Positions 17,472 through 27,490 of a DNA stretch of 64,000 nt are shown in pieces (the first letter of the stretch is position 1; each line of letters starts with the position of its first letter). The notes below the pieces were generated by a model. The model was not told the origin of the DNA, did not search any database, and worked only from the letters and a program-made list of their open reading frames with translations. The stretch is from assembly GCF_020144925.1 (NCBI RefSeq), contig NZ_NSLC01000004.1, positions 1-64,000 on the forward strand, given 5' to 3'. Both the position numbers and the translations under genes were made by a program. Origin of the DNA: Afifella sp. IM 167. Lineage in GTDB: Bacteria; Pseudomonadota; Alphaproteobacteria; Rhizobiales; Afifellaceae.

Positions 17472-17849
17472 TCAGTATCCCCTGGGCGGAACAGGGCCGC
17501 CCTTCGGTTCGGCGACGTGCATCTCGTCGGTCCTGTCGGTGCCGAGGGCCTGATAGGTGCGGAAGATGAGCACGAGCAGGAAGGCGAAGAAGGAGAAAGA
17601 GATGACGATCGCAGTCAGGACCAGCGCCTGCGGCAGCGGGTTCGCCGTGTCGATCGGGGGCACCTGCGCCCCTTCGGGGATGATCGGCGGCACTTCCTTG
17701 ACGATACGGCCCGCCACGAAGATCAGCAGGTTGATCGCATTCGACAGGACCGCCACCCCGAGGATGATGCGGATCAGGGAATCGGACATCAAAAGATAGA
17801 CGCTCGCGGCGAAGAAGCAGCCGACGAGAAGCGCGAGGGGGGCCTCCAT
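17472..17849 (-). CDS. mrpC: Mrp/Pha antiporter subunit C
   Basis: This 125-residue subunit is homologous to NuoK. Three helices are visible, with IRIILGVAVLSNAINLLIF and DPLPQALVLTAIVI-like sequence (NPLPQALVLTAIVISFSFFAF). The ATG at 17849 shares its last base with the stop of mrpB; the open frame extending upstream is out-of-frame reading of mrpB. Confidence 0.93.
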   Translation of the reverse strand: MEAPLALLVGCFFAASVYLLMSDSLIRIILGVAVLSNAINLLIFVAGRIVKEVPPIIPEGAQVPPIDTANPLPQALVLTAIVISFSFFAFLLVLIFRTYQALGTDRTDEMHVAEPKGGPVPPRGY

Positions 17850-18265
17850 CAGCGCTCCTTCTCTTCCAGCGACAGCGCGATCGAGGAGATCGTGCCGAGG
17901 ACGACGAGATAGACGCCGATATCGAAGACGAGCGGGGTCGAGACGGCGATCTCCATACCGAAAACGGTCGGGTAGGCCCACATGCCGGTCAGGAACGGCA
18001 CGGAAGCAAAGAGCGAGGGAATGCCGGCGAGGACCGTGAAGAGGAGGCCCGTTCCGGCGATCTGCATCGGATGGAAGCGCAGCGCTCGGCGTACCGGGGG
18101 CACCCCGTAGGCAATGCCGTAGATGGCGAAGGCGGAAGCGGCGATGAGCCCGCCGATGAAGCCGCCGCCCGGATTGTTGTGGCCGCGCAGCAGCACGAAG
18201 ACGGAAAAGAGCACCATCAGCGCGGTGAGATAGGGCGCGATGGCCCGAAAGATGACGGTACTCAT
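17849..18265 (-). CDS. mrpB: Mrp/Pha antiporter subunit B
   Basis: This 138-residue MnhB-type subunit shows [20 protein letters not shown], the strongly conserved MrpB motif, and [12 protein letters not shown] near the C-terminus. It is encoded separately from MrpA here, overlapping it by four bases, whereas the Sinorhizobium pha cluster has an A-B fusion. Confidence 0.94.
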   Translation of the reverse strand: MSTVIFRAIAPYLTALMVLFSVFVLLRGHNNPGGGFIGGLIAASAFAIYGIAYGVPPVRRALRFHPMQIAGTGLLFTVLAGIPSLFASVPFLTGMWAYPTVFGMEIAVSTPLVFDIGVYLVVLGTISSIALSLEEKER

Positions 18266-20619
18266 GCTTCCTCCCCAGGGGTCGCCTCGTCACCCCGCCG
18301 CCGCCATGGCGTCGGGAAACGCAGGAGCGCCAGGATGGCAAGGCCGGCGATCAGAACGACGGCGCTCTCGCCCAAAGTGTCGAGACCGCGGAAGTCGACG
18401 AGGATGACGTTCACGATGTTGCGGCCATGGGCGATGGTTCGCGAGTAATCGGCGAAGAACACCGAGAGCCGATCGTCGAAGGGCTGGTTGGTGACGGACA
18501 GAAGCAGCGCGGCCGTGCCGACGCCGCAACCGATGGCGATCGTACCGTCTTTCACGCGCTGGAAGACGTTGCGCCGATCGGAGGGCATCAGCCTCAGGCG
18601 CGTCATGACGAGGGCGAGGATGACCACCGACAGCGTTTCCACCATGAACTGGGTGAAGGAAAGGTCGGGCGCGCCGAAGAGCATGAAGATCAGCGCCACG
18701 GCAAATCCCTGGATGCCGAGCGAGACGATGGCGATCAACCGGTTGCGCGCGACGAGGACGGCGACGAGACCGGCGACGGCAAGGCCCGCCACCGCCCATT
18801 CGTAGAAGGCGAGATGGAACTCGGCCGGCCAGGACGGCCATTCGCCGAAGACGACCAGCGGCACGAGCAGGCAGAGGGCGAAGGCGGCAAAGGTGACGGA
18901 GATGTAGCGCTCCAGGTCGCCCGTCTGAATGAAGCGGGTGATGGCCCCGGAAAGGCTGGAGATACCGGAAACGAACTGGTCGAAGCCCTTGTCCGGCCCC
19001 CAGCCGATCGCATCGAGCACGGCCGCGATCGCCCGGCGGATGGGCGAGATGGCCAGAAAGGCGACGATGCCGAGAAGCCAGGTCGCGCCGGAGAAGGCGA
19101 GCACCTCGTTGAAATGCAGCGCGAAGGAAAGATCGAGCTCCGGCGTTGCACCGGTGACGGCTAGCAGCGTCGGCCCGATGAGATGCGCCTGCGTCCAGCC
19201 GGCGAGGGCGATGCCGGCGACACCGCAGAGCGCCAGCGTGACCGGGCCGAGCCAGAGGCCGACCGGCCCCTCATGCACGGCGCCGAGGGTGGGCTTGCGC
19301 CGGCGGATGAAGGGAAGGAGCGCCACGGCGAAGGCGGCGGCGAACATGAGCCCATTGCCGACGACCGCCACGCCGAGGAGCAGCGTGCCGCCGGCTCCGG
19401 CATGCAAGAGGCCCTCATACATCGCCTCCTTGGCGAAGAAGCCGAGGGTGACGAAAAGGCCGCCCATCGACCAGGCGCAGACGAGGGCGGCGGCGAAGGT
19501 GATGGGCATCGCCCGGGCAAGGCCGCCCAGTTCGTTGAGATCGCGGGTTTTCGCCTCGTGATCGACCGTGCCGGCGACCATGAAGAGGCCGCCCTTGAAA
19601 AGCGAATGGGCGAGGAGATAGACGAGCGCGCCCAGGATCGCGGTCTCGGTGCTCGTTCCCGCCAGCATGACCAGCAGGCCGAGCGAGGCGACGGTCGTGT
19701 AGGCGAGGATGAGCTTCATGTCGGTCTGGCGGAGCGCCAGGAGCGTTCCGGCGATCAGCGTGAGGCCGCCGAAGACCGGCAGGATCGTCGTCCATGCCTC
19801 CGTGCCGCCCATGAAGGGATGGACGCGCAGGAGCAGATAGACGCCCGCCTTCACCATCGTCGCCGAATGCAGATAGGCGGAGACCGGCGTCGGCGCCTCC
19901 ATGGCGTTGGCGAGCCAGGAGTGGAACGGGAACTGGGCCGACTTGGTGAAGGCGCCGAGCAGGATGAGCACCAGCACCGGCATGTAGAGGGCGTGCGTCT
20001 TGAAGCTGTCGCCAAGCGCCATCGCCTCCGACATGGAATGGATGCCGAGATAGGCGGCAAGCAGCAGCAGGCCGCCGAGAAGACAGAGCCCGCCCGTGAC
20101 CGTGATGACGAGCGCCTGCAGCGCCGCCCGCCGCGAGGCCTCGCGCGCATGATCGAAGCCGATGAGCAGGAAGGAGGTGATCGAGGTCAGCTCCCAGAAG
20201 ACAAACAGGGCGAGGAAATCGTCGGAAAGGACGAGGCCGAGCATGGCGCCCATGAAGAGGAACATGAACGAGAAAAACCGGCCCTGGTGCTCGTGGCTTT
20301 TGAGATAGGCGCCGGAATAGATGATGATCAGCGTGCCGATGCCCGAGATCAGGATGGCGAAGAGGAGGCTGAGCCCGTCGATCCGGTAGGAAAAGCGCAC
20401 GCCGATCTGGGGCACCCAGTCGAAGCCCGCCGTCATCACCTCCCCCGCCGAGATCGGTCCGACCATGGCGAGGAAATGCAGGAACATCGCCGCCGGGACG
20501 AGCGCCAGAATCCAGCCGGCGCCCGCGCCGAGGGCCCGCTTTGCGAGAGGCGCCACCAGCGCCGCACCAAAGGGCGCCGCCATGGCGATATAGGTCCAGT
20601 CGATCTGCTGTAGTGGCAT
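18262..20619 (-). CDS. mrpA: Mrp/Pha antiporter subunit A
   Basis: The 785-residue subunit is the largest of the complex and homologous to NuoL. It carries [53 protein letters not shown] and [16 protein letters not shown], then a C-terminal MrpB-like extension ([30 protein letters not shown]). It is the first gene of the seven-gene operon mrpABCDEFG, all on the minus strand with overlaps or gaps of two bases or less. Confidence 0.95.
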   Translation of the reverse strand: MPLQQIDWTYIAMAAPFGAALVAPLAKRALGAGAGWILALVPAAMFLHFLAMVGPISAGEVMTAGFDWVPQIGVRFSYRIDGLSLLFAILISGIGTLIIIYSGAYLKSHEHQGRFFSFMFLFMGAMLGLVLSDDFLALFVFWELTSITSFLLIGFDHAREASRRAALQALVITVTGGLCLLGGLLLLAAYLGIHSMSEAMALGDSFKTHALYMPVLVLILLGAFTKSAQFPFHSWLANAMEAPTPVSAYLHSATMVKAGVYLLLRVHPFMGGTEAWTTILPVFGGLTLIAGTLLALRQTDMKLILAYTTVASLGLLVMLAGTSTETAILGALVYLLAHSLFKGGLFMVAGTVDHEAKTRDLNELGGLARAMPITFAAALVCAWSMGGLFVTLGFFAKEAMYEGLLHAGAGGTLLLGVAVVGNGLMFAAAFAVALLPFIRRRKPTLGAVHEGPVGLWLGPVTLALCGVAGIALAGWTQAHLIGPTLLAVTGATPELDLSFALHFNEVLAFSGATWLLGIVAFLAISPIRRAIAAVLDAIGWGPDKGFDQFVSGISSLSGAITRFIQTGDLERYISVTFAAFALCLLVPLVVFGEWPSWPAEFHLAFYEWAVAGLAVAGLVAVLVARNRLIAIVSLGIQGFAVALIFMLFGAPDLSFTQFMVETLSVVILALVMTRLRLMPSDRRNVFQRVKDGTIAIGCGVGTAALLLSVTNQPFDDRLSVFFADYSRTIAHGRNIVNVILVDFRGLDTLGESAVVLIAGLAILALLRFPTPWRRRGDEATPGEEA

Positions 20620-20782
20620 GCGGGAGGGCCGTTGCGGGAATATGAAGATCGATAGCGGGCGAAGGGAATGGGGGCAAGCCGCAGCGGTCCGATAAGCACC
20701 GACGAGAGCCGTCCGCGCCGGGGAGGCTTGTCCGGGCGCGGATGCAAACTAGCTATCGCGACAAGCAACAAGGATCGACGAG

Positions 20783-21175
20783 ATGGACAAGATCGAGAAG
20801 ACCGAGAGCGAATGGCAGGCTGAGCTGAGCCCGGAAGAATACAAGGTGCTGCGGCGCCACGGCACGGAACGCGCCTTCACCTCGCCGCTCAACGTGGAGA
20901 AACGGGACGGCGTCTACCATTGCGCCGGCTGCGGCGAGCCGCTCTTCACCTCCAGCGCCAAGTTCGAGTCCGGCACCGGCTGGCCGAGCTTCTTCCAGCC
21001 GATCTCCTCGGAGGCCGTGGAAGAGCACGAGGACCGCTCCTTCCTCATGCGCCGCACGGAAGTGCGCTGCGCCCGGTGCGGCGGACATCTCGGCCATGTC
21101 TTCCCGGACGGGCCACAGCCGACCGGCCAGCGCTATTGCATGAACGGCGTGGCACTCGATTTCGAGGAGAAGTAA
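20783..21175 (+). CDS. msrB: Peptide-methionine (R)-S-oxide reductase
   Basis: The 130-residue enzyme reduces the R form of methionine sulfoxide in proteins. Both zinc-binding CxxC pairs are present (CAGCGEPLF and [16 protein letters not shown]), as are the catalytic [11 protein letters not shown] segment and [14 protein letters not shown]. It is cytoplasmic, has the usual length, and is divergent from the mrp operon. Confidence 0.96.
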   Translation: MDKIEKTESEWQAELSPEEYKVLRRHGTERAFTSPLNVEKRDGVYHCAGCGEPLFTSSAKFESGTGWPSFFQPISSEAVEEHEDRSFLMRRTEVRCARCGGHLGHVFPDGPQPTGQRYCMNGVALDFEEK

Positions 21176-21284
21176 GGCGCAGTCACCGCATGTGACCGAG
21201 CACACATCTTCTTGTTCCCGGGCAATCTATCTCTTCACCATCGAGAGCACAGAGCTACTCGCCGAAACAGAAGAGGGGAACGTC

Positions 21285-21560
21285 ATGTTCAAGAAGATCG
21301 CCATCACCGCCCTGACCGTCGTGACCATCACCACCGCCAGCCTCTCCGCTTCCACCAGCGCGCAGGCCAACGGCCGCGGCGTCGCCGCCGGCATCATCGC
21401 CGGTGCCGCCATCCTCGGCATGGGAGCGGCGATCGCCAATTCGCGGCCCCGCCCCTATTACGGCCACCGGGTCCGCGGCTACTGCGAAGTGCGCAAGGTC
21501 CGCGTGTGGAGCCCGCGCCGCGGCCACTACGTCTGGCGCAACCGCGAATTCTGCTACTGA
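21285..21560 (+). CDS. Small secreted glycine-zipper protein, tandem copy 1
   Basis: The 91-residue protein has a signal peptide (about residues 1-28, cleavage near AQA), a glycine-zipper-like hydrophobic stretch (GVAAGIIAGAAILGMGAAIA) and a Tyr/Arg-rich C-terminus with two cysteines (GYCEVRKVRVWSPRRGHYVW ... CY). ATG at 21285 is preceded by GAGGGG. It is the first of three tandem paralogues, each with its own terminator. The family is frequent in Hyphomicrobiales and has no known function; an envelope location is inferred. Confidence 0.75.
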   Translation: MFKKIAITALTVVTITTASLSASTSAQANGRGVAAGIIAGAAILGMGAAIANSRPRPYYGHRVRGYCEVRKVRVWSPRRGHYVWRNREFCY

Positions 21561-21584
21561 TCTGAGATCAGCAACGCCTTCCAG

Positions 21585-21613
21585 GAGCCCCCGGCATCGC
21601 CGGGGGCTCTTTC
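21585..21613 (+). terminator. Rho-independent terminator after copy 1
   Basis: GAGCCCCCGGC and GCCGGGGGCTC pair around AT and are followed by TTTCG. Near-identical hairpins follow copies 2 and 3. Confidence 0.8.
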
Positions 21614-21788
21614 GTCGTGCCCGGGCGGGCGTCCTCGCAAGCCGCCCCGTGCCCCGGCGACGCGAGAGAAAAAAGACAAGAGACATCTCGCCTTGTGATG
21701 GTGCGCACATCTCGGCTCCCTTCCCTTTTCTAGTCTCCAAGCATCGAGAGCACGCAGCTACTCGCCGAAACACGAAGAGGGGAATGTC

Positions 21789-22064
21789 ATGTTCAAGAAG
21801 ATCGCCGTCACCGCCCTGGCCGTCGCCACGATCGCCACCGCCACCGTTTCCACTTCCACCAGCGCCCAGGCGGGCGGCGGCGGCATCGCCGCCGGCATCA
21901 TTGCCGGCGCGGCTATCCTCGGCGTCGGCGCCGCCATCGCCAACTCGCATCCCCGCCCCTATTACGGCCACCGGGTCCGCGGCTATTGCGAGGTCCGCAA
22001 GGTCCGCGTGTGGAGCCCGCGCCGCGGCCACTACGTCTGGCGCAACCGCGAATTCTGCTACTGA
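21789..22064 (+). CDS. Small secreted glycine-zipper protein, tandem copy 2
   Basis: This 91-residue paralogue of the gene at 21285 has the same signal peptide layout, glycine zipper (GIAAGIIAGAAILGVGAAIA) and an identical C-terminal third. The duplication includes the leader: AGCTACTCGCCGAAACA and GAAGAGGGGAA precede both start codons. It ends with the same CY residues and its own terminator, so the unit duplicated was promoter region, gene and terminator together. Confidence 0.75.
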   Translation: MFKKIAVTALAVATIATATVSTSTSAQAGGGGIAAGIIAGAAILGVGAAIANSHPRPYYGHRVRGYCEVRKVRVWSPRRGHYVWRNREFCY

Positions 22065-22088
22065 TCCGCGCCCCTTGCGCGAGGAAGG

Positions 22089-22118
22089 AGCCCCCGGCCC
22101 CGCCGGGGGTTTCTTTTG
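22089..22118 (+). terminator. Rho-independent terminator after copy 2
   Basis: CCCCCGGC and GCCGGGGG pair around CCC and are followed by TTTCTTTTG. Confidence 0.8.
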
Positions 22119-22266
22119 CCCGCAAGGACCCGCGACCCACAGCATCCAATAGATCGCAGCTACTTTTTTCGATTTCTCGCCAGCGCCGAATGAACCTTTC
22201 CGGCCTCTCCCGCCACCCACTGTTCGAGAGCCAAGAGCTCCTCACCGACAGATGAAGGAGAAAGCC

Positions 22267-22542
22267 ATGTTCAAGAAGATCGCCGTCACGACGCTGGCTG
22301 TCGCCACGCTCGCCACCGCTTCCGTTTCCGCCACCACCGGCTCCGCCCAGGCGGGCGGCAAGGGCCTTGCCCTCGGCATCATCGCCGGCGCCACCGCCCT
22401 CGGTGTCGGGGCCGCCATCGCCCACGGCCACGGCCCCTATTACGGCCACCCTGTCTACGGCTACTGCGAGTTCCGCAAGGTGCGCGTGTGGAGCCCCTAC
22501 AAGGGCCACTACGTCTGGCGCACGCGCAAGATCTGCTACTGA
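22267..22542 (+). CDS. Small secreted glycine-zipper protein, tandem copy 3
   Basis: This 91-residue, more diverged paralogue keeps MFKKIAVT, a signal peptide, the glycine zipper (GLALGIIAGATALGVGAAIA) and the C-terminal GYCEFRKVRVWSPYKGHYVW with both cysteines. ATG at 22267 follows GAAGGAGAAAGCC. The upstream leader is only partly similar to copies 1 and 2, so this copy is the oldest duplicate or is under different control. Confidence 0.75.
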   Translation: MFKKIAVTTLAVATLATASVSATTGSAQAGGKGLALGIIAGATALGVGAAIAHGHGPYYGHPVYGYCEFRKVRVWSPYKGHYVWRTRKICY

Positions 22543-22565
22543 TTGCTCCCCTCGGTCAGTGGCAG

Positions 22566-22599
22566 GAGCCCCCGGCATCGCCGGGGGCTCTTTCCTTTT
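22566..22599 (+). terminator. Rho-independent terminator after copy 3
   Basis: GAGCCCCCGGC and GCCGGGGGCTC pair around AT and are followed by TTTCCTTTTG. The hairpin stem is identical to that after copy 1. Confidence 0.82.
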
Positions 22600-22660
22600 G
22601 AGAAATGCCGCGCCCGCGCCCACCTTGCCCCGCCGGAAAATCCGCACTAACCCGCCGGGC

Positions 22661-24772
22661 ATGAGCACCACGACAAGCAAGAGACCGCCGCGCGCCGAAA
22701 AACGGCCCGTCGAGATCACCCATCACGGCCATACGCGTCAGGACCCCTATCACTGGCTGAGGGCCGACAACTGGCAGGAGGTGATGCGCGATCCCTCGAG
22801 CCTCGACCCTGAGATCCGCGCCTATCTGGAAGCGGAGAATGCCTGGTTTGAGACCGAGATGGCCGACACGACGGGGCTACAGGAGACGCTCTTTGCCGAG
22901 ATGAAGGGGCGCATCAAGGAGGACGATTCCTCCGTTCCCGCCCCCGACGGACCCTTTTCCTATTCCGTCCGCTACATTGCGGGCGGCCAGCATCCTCTTT
23001 ATGTGCGCCGGGCGCGCGAGGGTGGCGAGGAAGAGGTGCTTCTCGATGGCAACGCGCTCGCGGCGGGGCACGCCTACTTCAAGATCGGCGGCGCCTCGCA
23101 TTCTCCCGACCACAAGCGGCTCGCCTGGGCTTTCGACGATTCCGGCTCGGAATTCTACACCCTGCAGGTGCGCAACCTTGCGACCGGCGAGGACATCGCA
23201 GACGTCATTCCCGACACGAGCGGCGGCGCCGTCTGGTCGGCGGACGGCGAGCACCTCTTCTATGTGCGCCTCGACGCCAACCACCGCCCCTCGAAGGTCT
23301 TCCGGCATCGGCTCGGCACCGGCGTGTCGCAGGACGTGCTCGTCTACGAAGAGGCGGATCCGGGCTTTTTCGTCGGCCTCGGCATGACGCGCTCCAAGAA
23401 CTTCATCGTCATCGACTGCCACACCCACGAGACCTCCGAAGCGCGGCTCATCCCGGCGGACGCGCCGGAGAGCGAGCCGATGCTGATCGCGCCGCGCGAG
23501 GACGGCATCGAATACTATGTCGACGAGGCGCACGGCATCCTCTTCATCCGCACCAATGCCGGGGGAGCGAAGGATTTCGCGATCCAGACGGCCCCGGTGG
23601 AAGCGCCGGACCGCGAAAACTGGCAGGAGCTGGTGCCGCACAAGCCTGGCCGGCTTCTCCTCGCCCATGGCCTCTTCGCCCGCCATCTCGTCCGCCTGGA
23701 GCGCGAAAGCGGGTTGCCGCGCATCGTCATCCACCGGCTCGGCGGCGAGGAGCACGAGATCGCCTTCGACGAGGAGGCCTATTCGCTCGGCATCGACCCG
23801 GGCTACGAATTCGAGACGACGACGCTGCGCTTTTCCTATTCCTCGCTGACAACACCCTCGCGCGTCGTCGACTACGACATGGAGAGCCGCGAGCGGCGGC
23901 TGATGAAGGAGCAGGAGGTGCCGTCCGGCCACGATCCGGAGCGCTACGTGGCGCGGCGGGTGATGGCGAAGGCGGCGGACGGCGAGGAGGTGCCGGTCTC
24001 GCTCCTCTACCGGCGCGAGACGAAGCTCGACGGCTCGGCGCCCTGCCTGCTCTACGGCTACGGCTCCTACGGCATCGCCATTCCGGCCGGTTTTTCGGTG
24101 ACGCGGCTTTCGCTCGTCGACCGCGGCTTCGTCTATGCCATCGCGCATATCCGAGGCGGCAAGGACAAGGGCTTTTCCTGGTACGAGACCGGCAAACGCG
24201 GCACCAAGGTGAACACCTTCACCGACTTCATCGCCGCCGGCGAGCATCTGGTGAGGGAGGGTTTCACCTCGAAGGGCCGCATCGTCGCCCATGGCGGCTC
24301 GGCCGGCGGCATGCTGATGGGGGCCGTCGCCAACATGGCGCCCGACCTTTTCGGCGGGGTGATCGCCGACGTTCCGTTCGTCGACGTGCTCAACACCATG
24401 CTCGACGACACGCTGCCGCTGACGCCGCCGGAATGGCCCGAATGGGGAAACCCGGTCCTCAGCGAGGCCGACTACCAGACGATCCTCGGCTATTCGCCCT
24501 ACGACAACGTCAGGGCACAGGCCTATCCGCCGCTTCTGGCGATGGCCGGCCTCACCGATCCGCGCGTCACCTACTGGGAGCCGGCGAAGTGGGTGGCGCG
24601 CCTCAGGGAACTGAAGACCGACGACAACGTGCTGCTGCTGCGCACCAACATGGATGCTGGCCATGGCGGCGCCTCGGGCCGCTTCGACGCGCTGAAGGAA
24701 GTCGCCATCGAATACGCCTTCGCGCTGAAGGTGATGGGACTGACGGAAAGGGTGCCCTTGCCGGCGGCCTGA
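22661..24772 (+). CDS. ptrB: Oligopeptidase B (S9A serine peptidase)
   Basis: The enzyme has about 703 residues, the usual length of oligopeptidase B, with an N-terminal beta-propeller and a C-terminal alpha/beta hydrolase. The catalytic triad is readable: Ser in HGGSAGGMLMG, Asp in GLTDPRVTYWEP, His in DAGHGGASGR. The acidic pair that gives preference for Arg/Lys at P1 is typical of the family. It would cut short peptides after basic residues, in the cytoplasm or periplasm. No signal peptide is seen. The ATG at 22661 starts the conserved R-P-V-E-I-T-H-H-G region. Confidence 0.92.
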   Translation: MSTTTSKRPPRAEKRPVEITHHGHTRQDPYHWLRADNWQEVMRDPSSLDPEIRAYLEAENAWFETEMADTTGLQETLFAEMKGRIKEDDSSVPAPDGPFSYSVRYIAGGQHPLYVRRAREGGEEEVLLDGNALAAGHAYFKIGGASHSPDHKRLAWAFDDSGSEFYTLQVRNLATGEDIADVIPDTSGGAVWSADGEHLFYVRLDANHRPSKVFRHRLGTGVSQDVLVYEEADPGFFVGLGMTRSKNFIVIDCHTHETSEARLIPADAPESEPMLIAPREDGIEYYVDEAHGILFIRTNAGGAKDFAIQTAPVEAPDRENWQELVPHKPGRLLLAHGLFARHLVRLERESGLPRIVIHRLGGEEHEIAFDEEAYSLGIDPGYEFETTTLRFSYSSLTTPSRVVDYDMESRERRLMKEQEVPSGHDPERYVARRVMAKAADGEEVPVSLLYRRETKLDGSAPCLLYGYGSYGIAIPAGFSVTRLSLVDRGFVYAIAHIRGGKDKGFSWYETGKRGTKVNTFTDFIAAGEHLVREGFTSKGRIVAHGGSAGGMLMGAVANMAPDLFGGVIADVPFVDVLNTMLDDTLPLTPPEWPEWGNPVLSEADYQTILGYSPYDNVRAQAYPPLLAMAGLTDPRVTYWEPAKWVARLRELKTDDNVLLLRTNMDAGHGGASGRFDALKEVAIEYAFALKVMGLTERVPLPAA

Positions 24773-24792
24773 GGGGGACGCAAAATCCCCTG

Positions 24793-25494
24793 ATGCGGCT
24801 TCTCGGTGCTCTTTTCGCTCTCGGCGCGCTCCTCTCAGCGGGCGCGCCGGCGATGGCGCAGCCGGTCGAGGTGGATGTGGAGCTGGTGCTCGCCGCCGAC
24901 GGCTCGGGCTCCATCGACGACGACGAGCTCGCCTTCCAGCGCGAAGGATATGCCGCCGCCATCGAGAGCCCTGAATTCCTCAACGTGGTGGAGGCCGGCC
25001 TCGTCGGTGCCGTCGCCCTCGCCTATGTCGAATGGGGAGGGCCGGCCTCGCAGCACACCATTGTCGAGTGGACGCTCGTTTCCGGAGCGGCAGACGCCGC
25101 GCGCTTTGCCGAGGCACTCAGGAACCGGCCGCGCGCCGCGCGTGGCTACAATTCCATCTCCGAGGCGATCGCCTATTCCCACGCGCTCATCAACCAGAAC
25201 GGCTTCGAAGGGCTGAGGAAGGTGATCGACGTCTCCGGCGATGGACCGAATATCGGCGGGCGACCGCTGGAGCTTTCGCGCCAGGACGCCGTCGCCGACG
25301 GCATCACCATCAACGGGCTCGTCATCACGAGGCCCGGCGGCGTCGTGCGCCGGGTGGGCGGTGAGCCACTGATCGAGCATTACCGCCGCGACGTGATCGG
25401 CGGACCGGCCGCCTTCGTCATGTCCGTCGACCAGCCAGAGAACTTCGCCGAGGTGGTGCGGCGAAAGCTCGTCCAGGAGATCGCCCGCCGCTGA
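24793..25494 (+). CDS. DUF1194 (VWA-like) secreted protein
   Basis: The 233-residue protein has a signal peptide (LLGALFALGALLSAGAPAMA) and a DUF1194 domain with a von Willebrand A-like MIDAS start, LVLAADGSGSIDDDEL, and ISEAIAYSHALI and VIDVSGDGPNIGG. These features suggest metal-dependent protein contact in the periplasm. It follows ptrB by 20 bases and may be co-transcribed. Function is unknown. Confidence 0.88.
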   Translation: MRLLGALFALGALLSAGAPAMAQPVEVDVELVLAADGSGSIDDDELAFQREGYAAAIESPEFLNVVEAGLVGAVALAYVEWGGPASQHTIVEWTLVSGAADAARFAEALRNRPRAARGYNSISEAIAYSHALINQNGFEGLRKVIDVSGDGPNIGGRPLELSRQDAVADGITINGLVITRPGGVVRRVGGEPLIEHYRRDVIGGPAAFVMSVDQPENFAEVVRRKLVQEIARR

Positions 25495-25505
25495 GGCGGG
25501 CCGGC

Positions 25506-27314
25506 CTAGCCCTTCTGCTCGCGATATCTGCGAAGAGCCGCCTCGGTGCCCCGGCCGAGAACGGCGTCGATGGCGCCGTTGTAGAAGCCGAGTTCCTTCA
25601 GCCGCTCCTGCACGGCGCGGCGGAAGTCGGGCGGCTGGTGGCGGCCGCGATGATCGATCAGCACCTGTTCGGCCCGCGGCTCGCCGAGGGCGTAGGCGTC
25701 GATCAGATACCGGGCCGCCCGACGCTGGTCGCGCTCAAGGCCGCCGGTGCCCTCGATATACATGAAGGCGAGATTGGCATGGGCGACGGCGTTGCCCTGC
25801 GCGGCCGCCTTTTCGAGCCATGCGACCGCCTGCTTGCTGTCCTGGGGCAGGCCGTCGCCGTCACGGTAGAGGACGCCGAGATTGTTCTGCGCCGAATCCT
25901 GGCCAGCCGCCGCCGCCTTGCGGTACCAGGCCTCCGCCTTGCCCATGTCTCGTTCCACGCCCTCGCCCCGTTCATAGGCAAGTCCGAGCTCGTTCTGGGC
26001 GCTCAGGTTGCTCGCCTCGGCGGCCTTGCGGAACCAGTAGACCGATTCCTGCGGGTCGATCGCCACACCCCGGCCCTCGCGGTATAGAAGCGCCAGCTTG
26101 AACTGCGCATCCGTGTCGCCAGCTTCGGCCGAGCGCCGCAGCCAGACGGCGGCCGTACGGGCGTCTTCGGCGACTCCCCTTCCGTTGAGATAGGCAAGGC
26201 CGAGATTGTACTGCGCGGTCGAGTTCCCCTTTTCGGCGGCGAGACGATAATACTGCGCCGCCTGGCCCACATCCTGCTGGAAGACGCGGCCCGTCTCGTA
26301 GAACCAGCCGATCTCGTTGAGGGCGAACGCCTCGCCCTGCGCCGCGGCCCGCGCATACCAGCGGGCGGCCTCGTCCCAGCTCTGCTCCACGCCGTCGCCG
26401 TCGCGATATTTCGTGCCGAGATAGCGCTGGGCGAGCGGATCGTCCGCCTCGGCGGCGCGCGTGTACCAGGAGACGGCCTCGGAATCGTCCTGCGGGACGC
26501 CCTCGCCGAAATCGTACATCGTGCCGATCAGCGTCCAGGCGTGCGGATAGCCCGCATCGGCCGCCTTGCGATAGGCCTCAAGCGCCTCGCGGTCCTGCCC
26601 AGCCTTGTCGAGGGCATAGCCGAGTTCGAATGTCAGGCGCGGGGTCTGCGGATTGGCCTCGGCCGCGATGCGGCAGGCCTCGATCGCCAGCGGCGCGTCG
26701 ATATCGTTGAAGGCAACGCCCGGCACGTTCTCCGGCCGCTGCGGATCCTCCGTGGAAGCCGCGAGCGCGTCACAGGCATAGGCGAGATAGGGCGCGCTGC
26801 GCGCCTCGATCCGGCTCGCCATGGCATCGGCCTTCTGGCGCCGCGCGGCCTCGTGGCGGGCGACCTCGGCAAGCGGGCATTGGGCGTAGCGGCCGGCGAA
26901 GGTGGCGAGAGCCTCGCCGCCGCTCTCGGCGAGCGCGGCGTCGAGCGCCTCCACGGACCCCTCGCACGCGCCGGTCTCCTGTGCCGTCCCCGGCGTAGCT
27001 GTCCCGGCTTCGGCGGCATCCTCGGCGGCGCCGGCTGCCGCATCAGGGGCCGCCGAGGCCTCGCCGGACTTTTCCAATTCGTCGGCGGGTGCCTTACCGG
27101 AAGCCTCGTCGGGGGCTTTGCCGGAGGGCGGCTCGGCAGTCTCCTGCGCAGGGGCGACGCTCTCGGATGAGGTGCCCGGCTTCTGTTTCGCCTTCAGCGT
27201 GGCGGCATCGCTTGCGCCGGACTGGGCGAAGGCCGCAGGCGCACCGCCGACGAGTCCAAAAGCCAGCGCTGAGACGGCGAATGCGGCCGCAAGGCGGGTA
27301 GCTGCAATTGCCAT
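25506..27314 (-). CDS. Sel1-repeat protein with signal peptide
   Basis: This 602-residue exported protein has a signal peptide (residues 1-30, ending AAFAQ) and an Ala/Glu/Pro-rich low-complexity linker to about residue 115. About nine Sel1-type TPR repeats follow (for example AQYNLGLAYLNGRGVAEDARTA and AQNELGLAYERGEGVERD). A C-terminal peptidoglycan-binding-like segment closes the protein (AVQERLKELGFYNGAIDAVLG). Proteins of this build in rhizobia, such as ExoR-like Sel1 proteins, act as periplasmic scaffolds or regulators. The partner here is unknown. It is divergent from sodB. Confidence 0.88.
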   Translation of the reverse strand: MAIAATRLAAAFAVSALAFGLVGGAPAAFAQSGASDAATLKAKQKPGTSSESVAPAQETAEPPSGKAPDEASGKAPADELEKSGEASAAPDAAAGAAEDAAEAGTATPGTAQETGACEGSVEALDAALAESGGEALATFAGRYAQCPLAEVARHEAARRQKADAMASRIEARSAPYLAYACDALAASTEDPQRPENVPGVAFNDIDAPLAIEACRIAAEANPQTPRLTFELGYALDKAGQDREALEAYRKAADAGYPHAWTLIGTMYDFGEGVPQDDSEAVSWYTRAAEADDPLAQRYLGTKYRDGDGVEQSWDEAARWYARAAAQGEAFALNEIGWFYETGRVFQQDVGQAAQYYRLAAEKGNSTAQYNLGLAYLNGRGVAEDARTAAVWLRRSAEAGDTDAQFKLALLYREGRGVAIDPQESVYWFRKAAEASNLSAQNELGLAYERGEGVERDMGKAEAWYRKAAAAGQDSAQNNLGVLYRDGDGLPQDSKQAVAWLEKAAAQGNAVAHANLAFMYIEGTGGLERDQRRAARYLIDAYALGEPRAEQVLIDHRGRHQPPDFRRAVQERLKELGFYNGAIDAVLGRGTEAALRRYREQKG

Positions 27315-27490
27315 GAGATCCCCCGGTTTATGTGCTTTGGAACGAAGCTAGCGAGGCCCTGCCGCTGCGGCAAGCGCCTCCGCCAGGGCGTTGCCAAAGG
27401 CGGCCCGGCCCTTATGTTTCGCGGAACCGGCGCCCACGCACCCGTGTTGAATCGGTGACCGGAGCAATTTCAGACAGAGGAGAAACATCC

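Noticed and set aside
21585-22599. Three repeated hairpins as a short CRISPR array or REP cluster.
   Set aside because: Each hairpin sits directly after a gene stop codon and is followed by a T-run, so they are terminators spaced by coding sequence.
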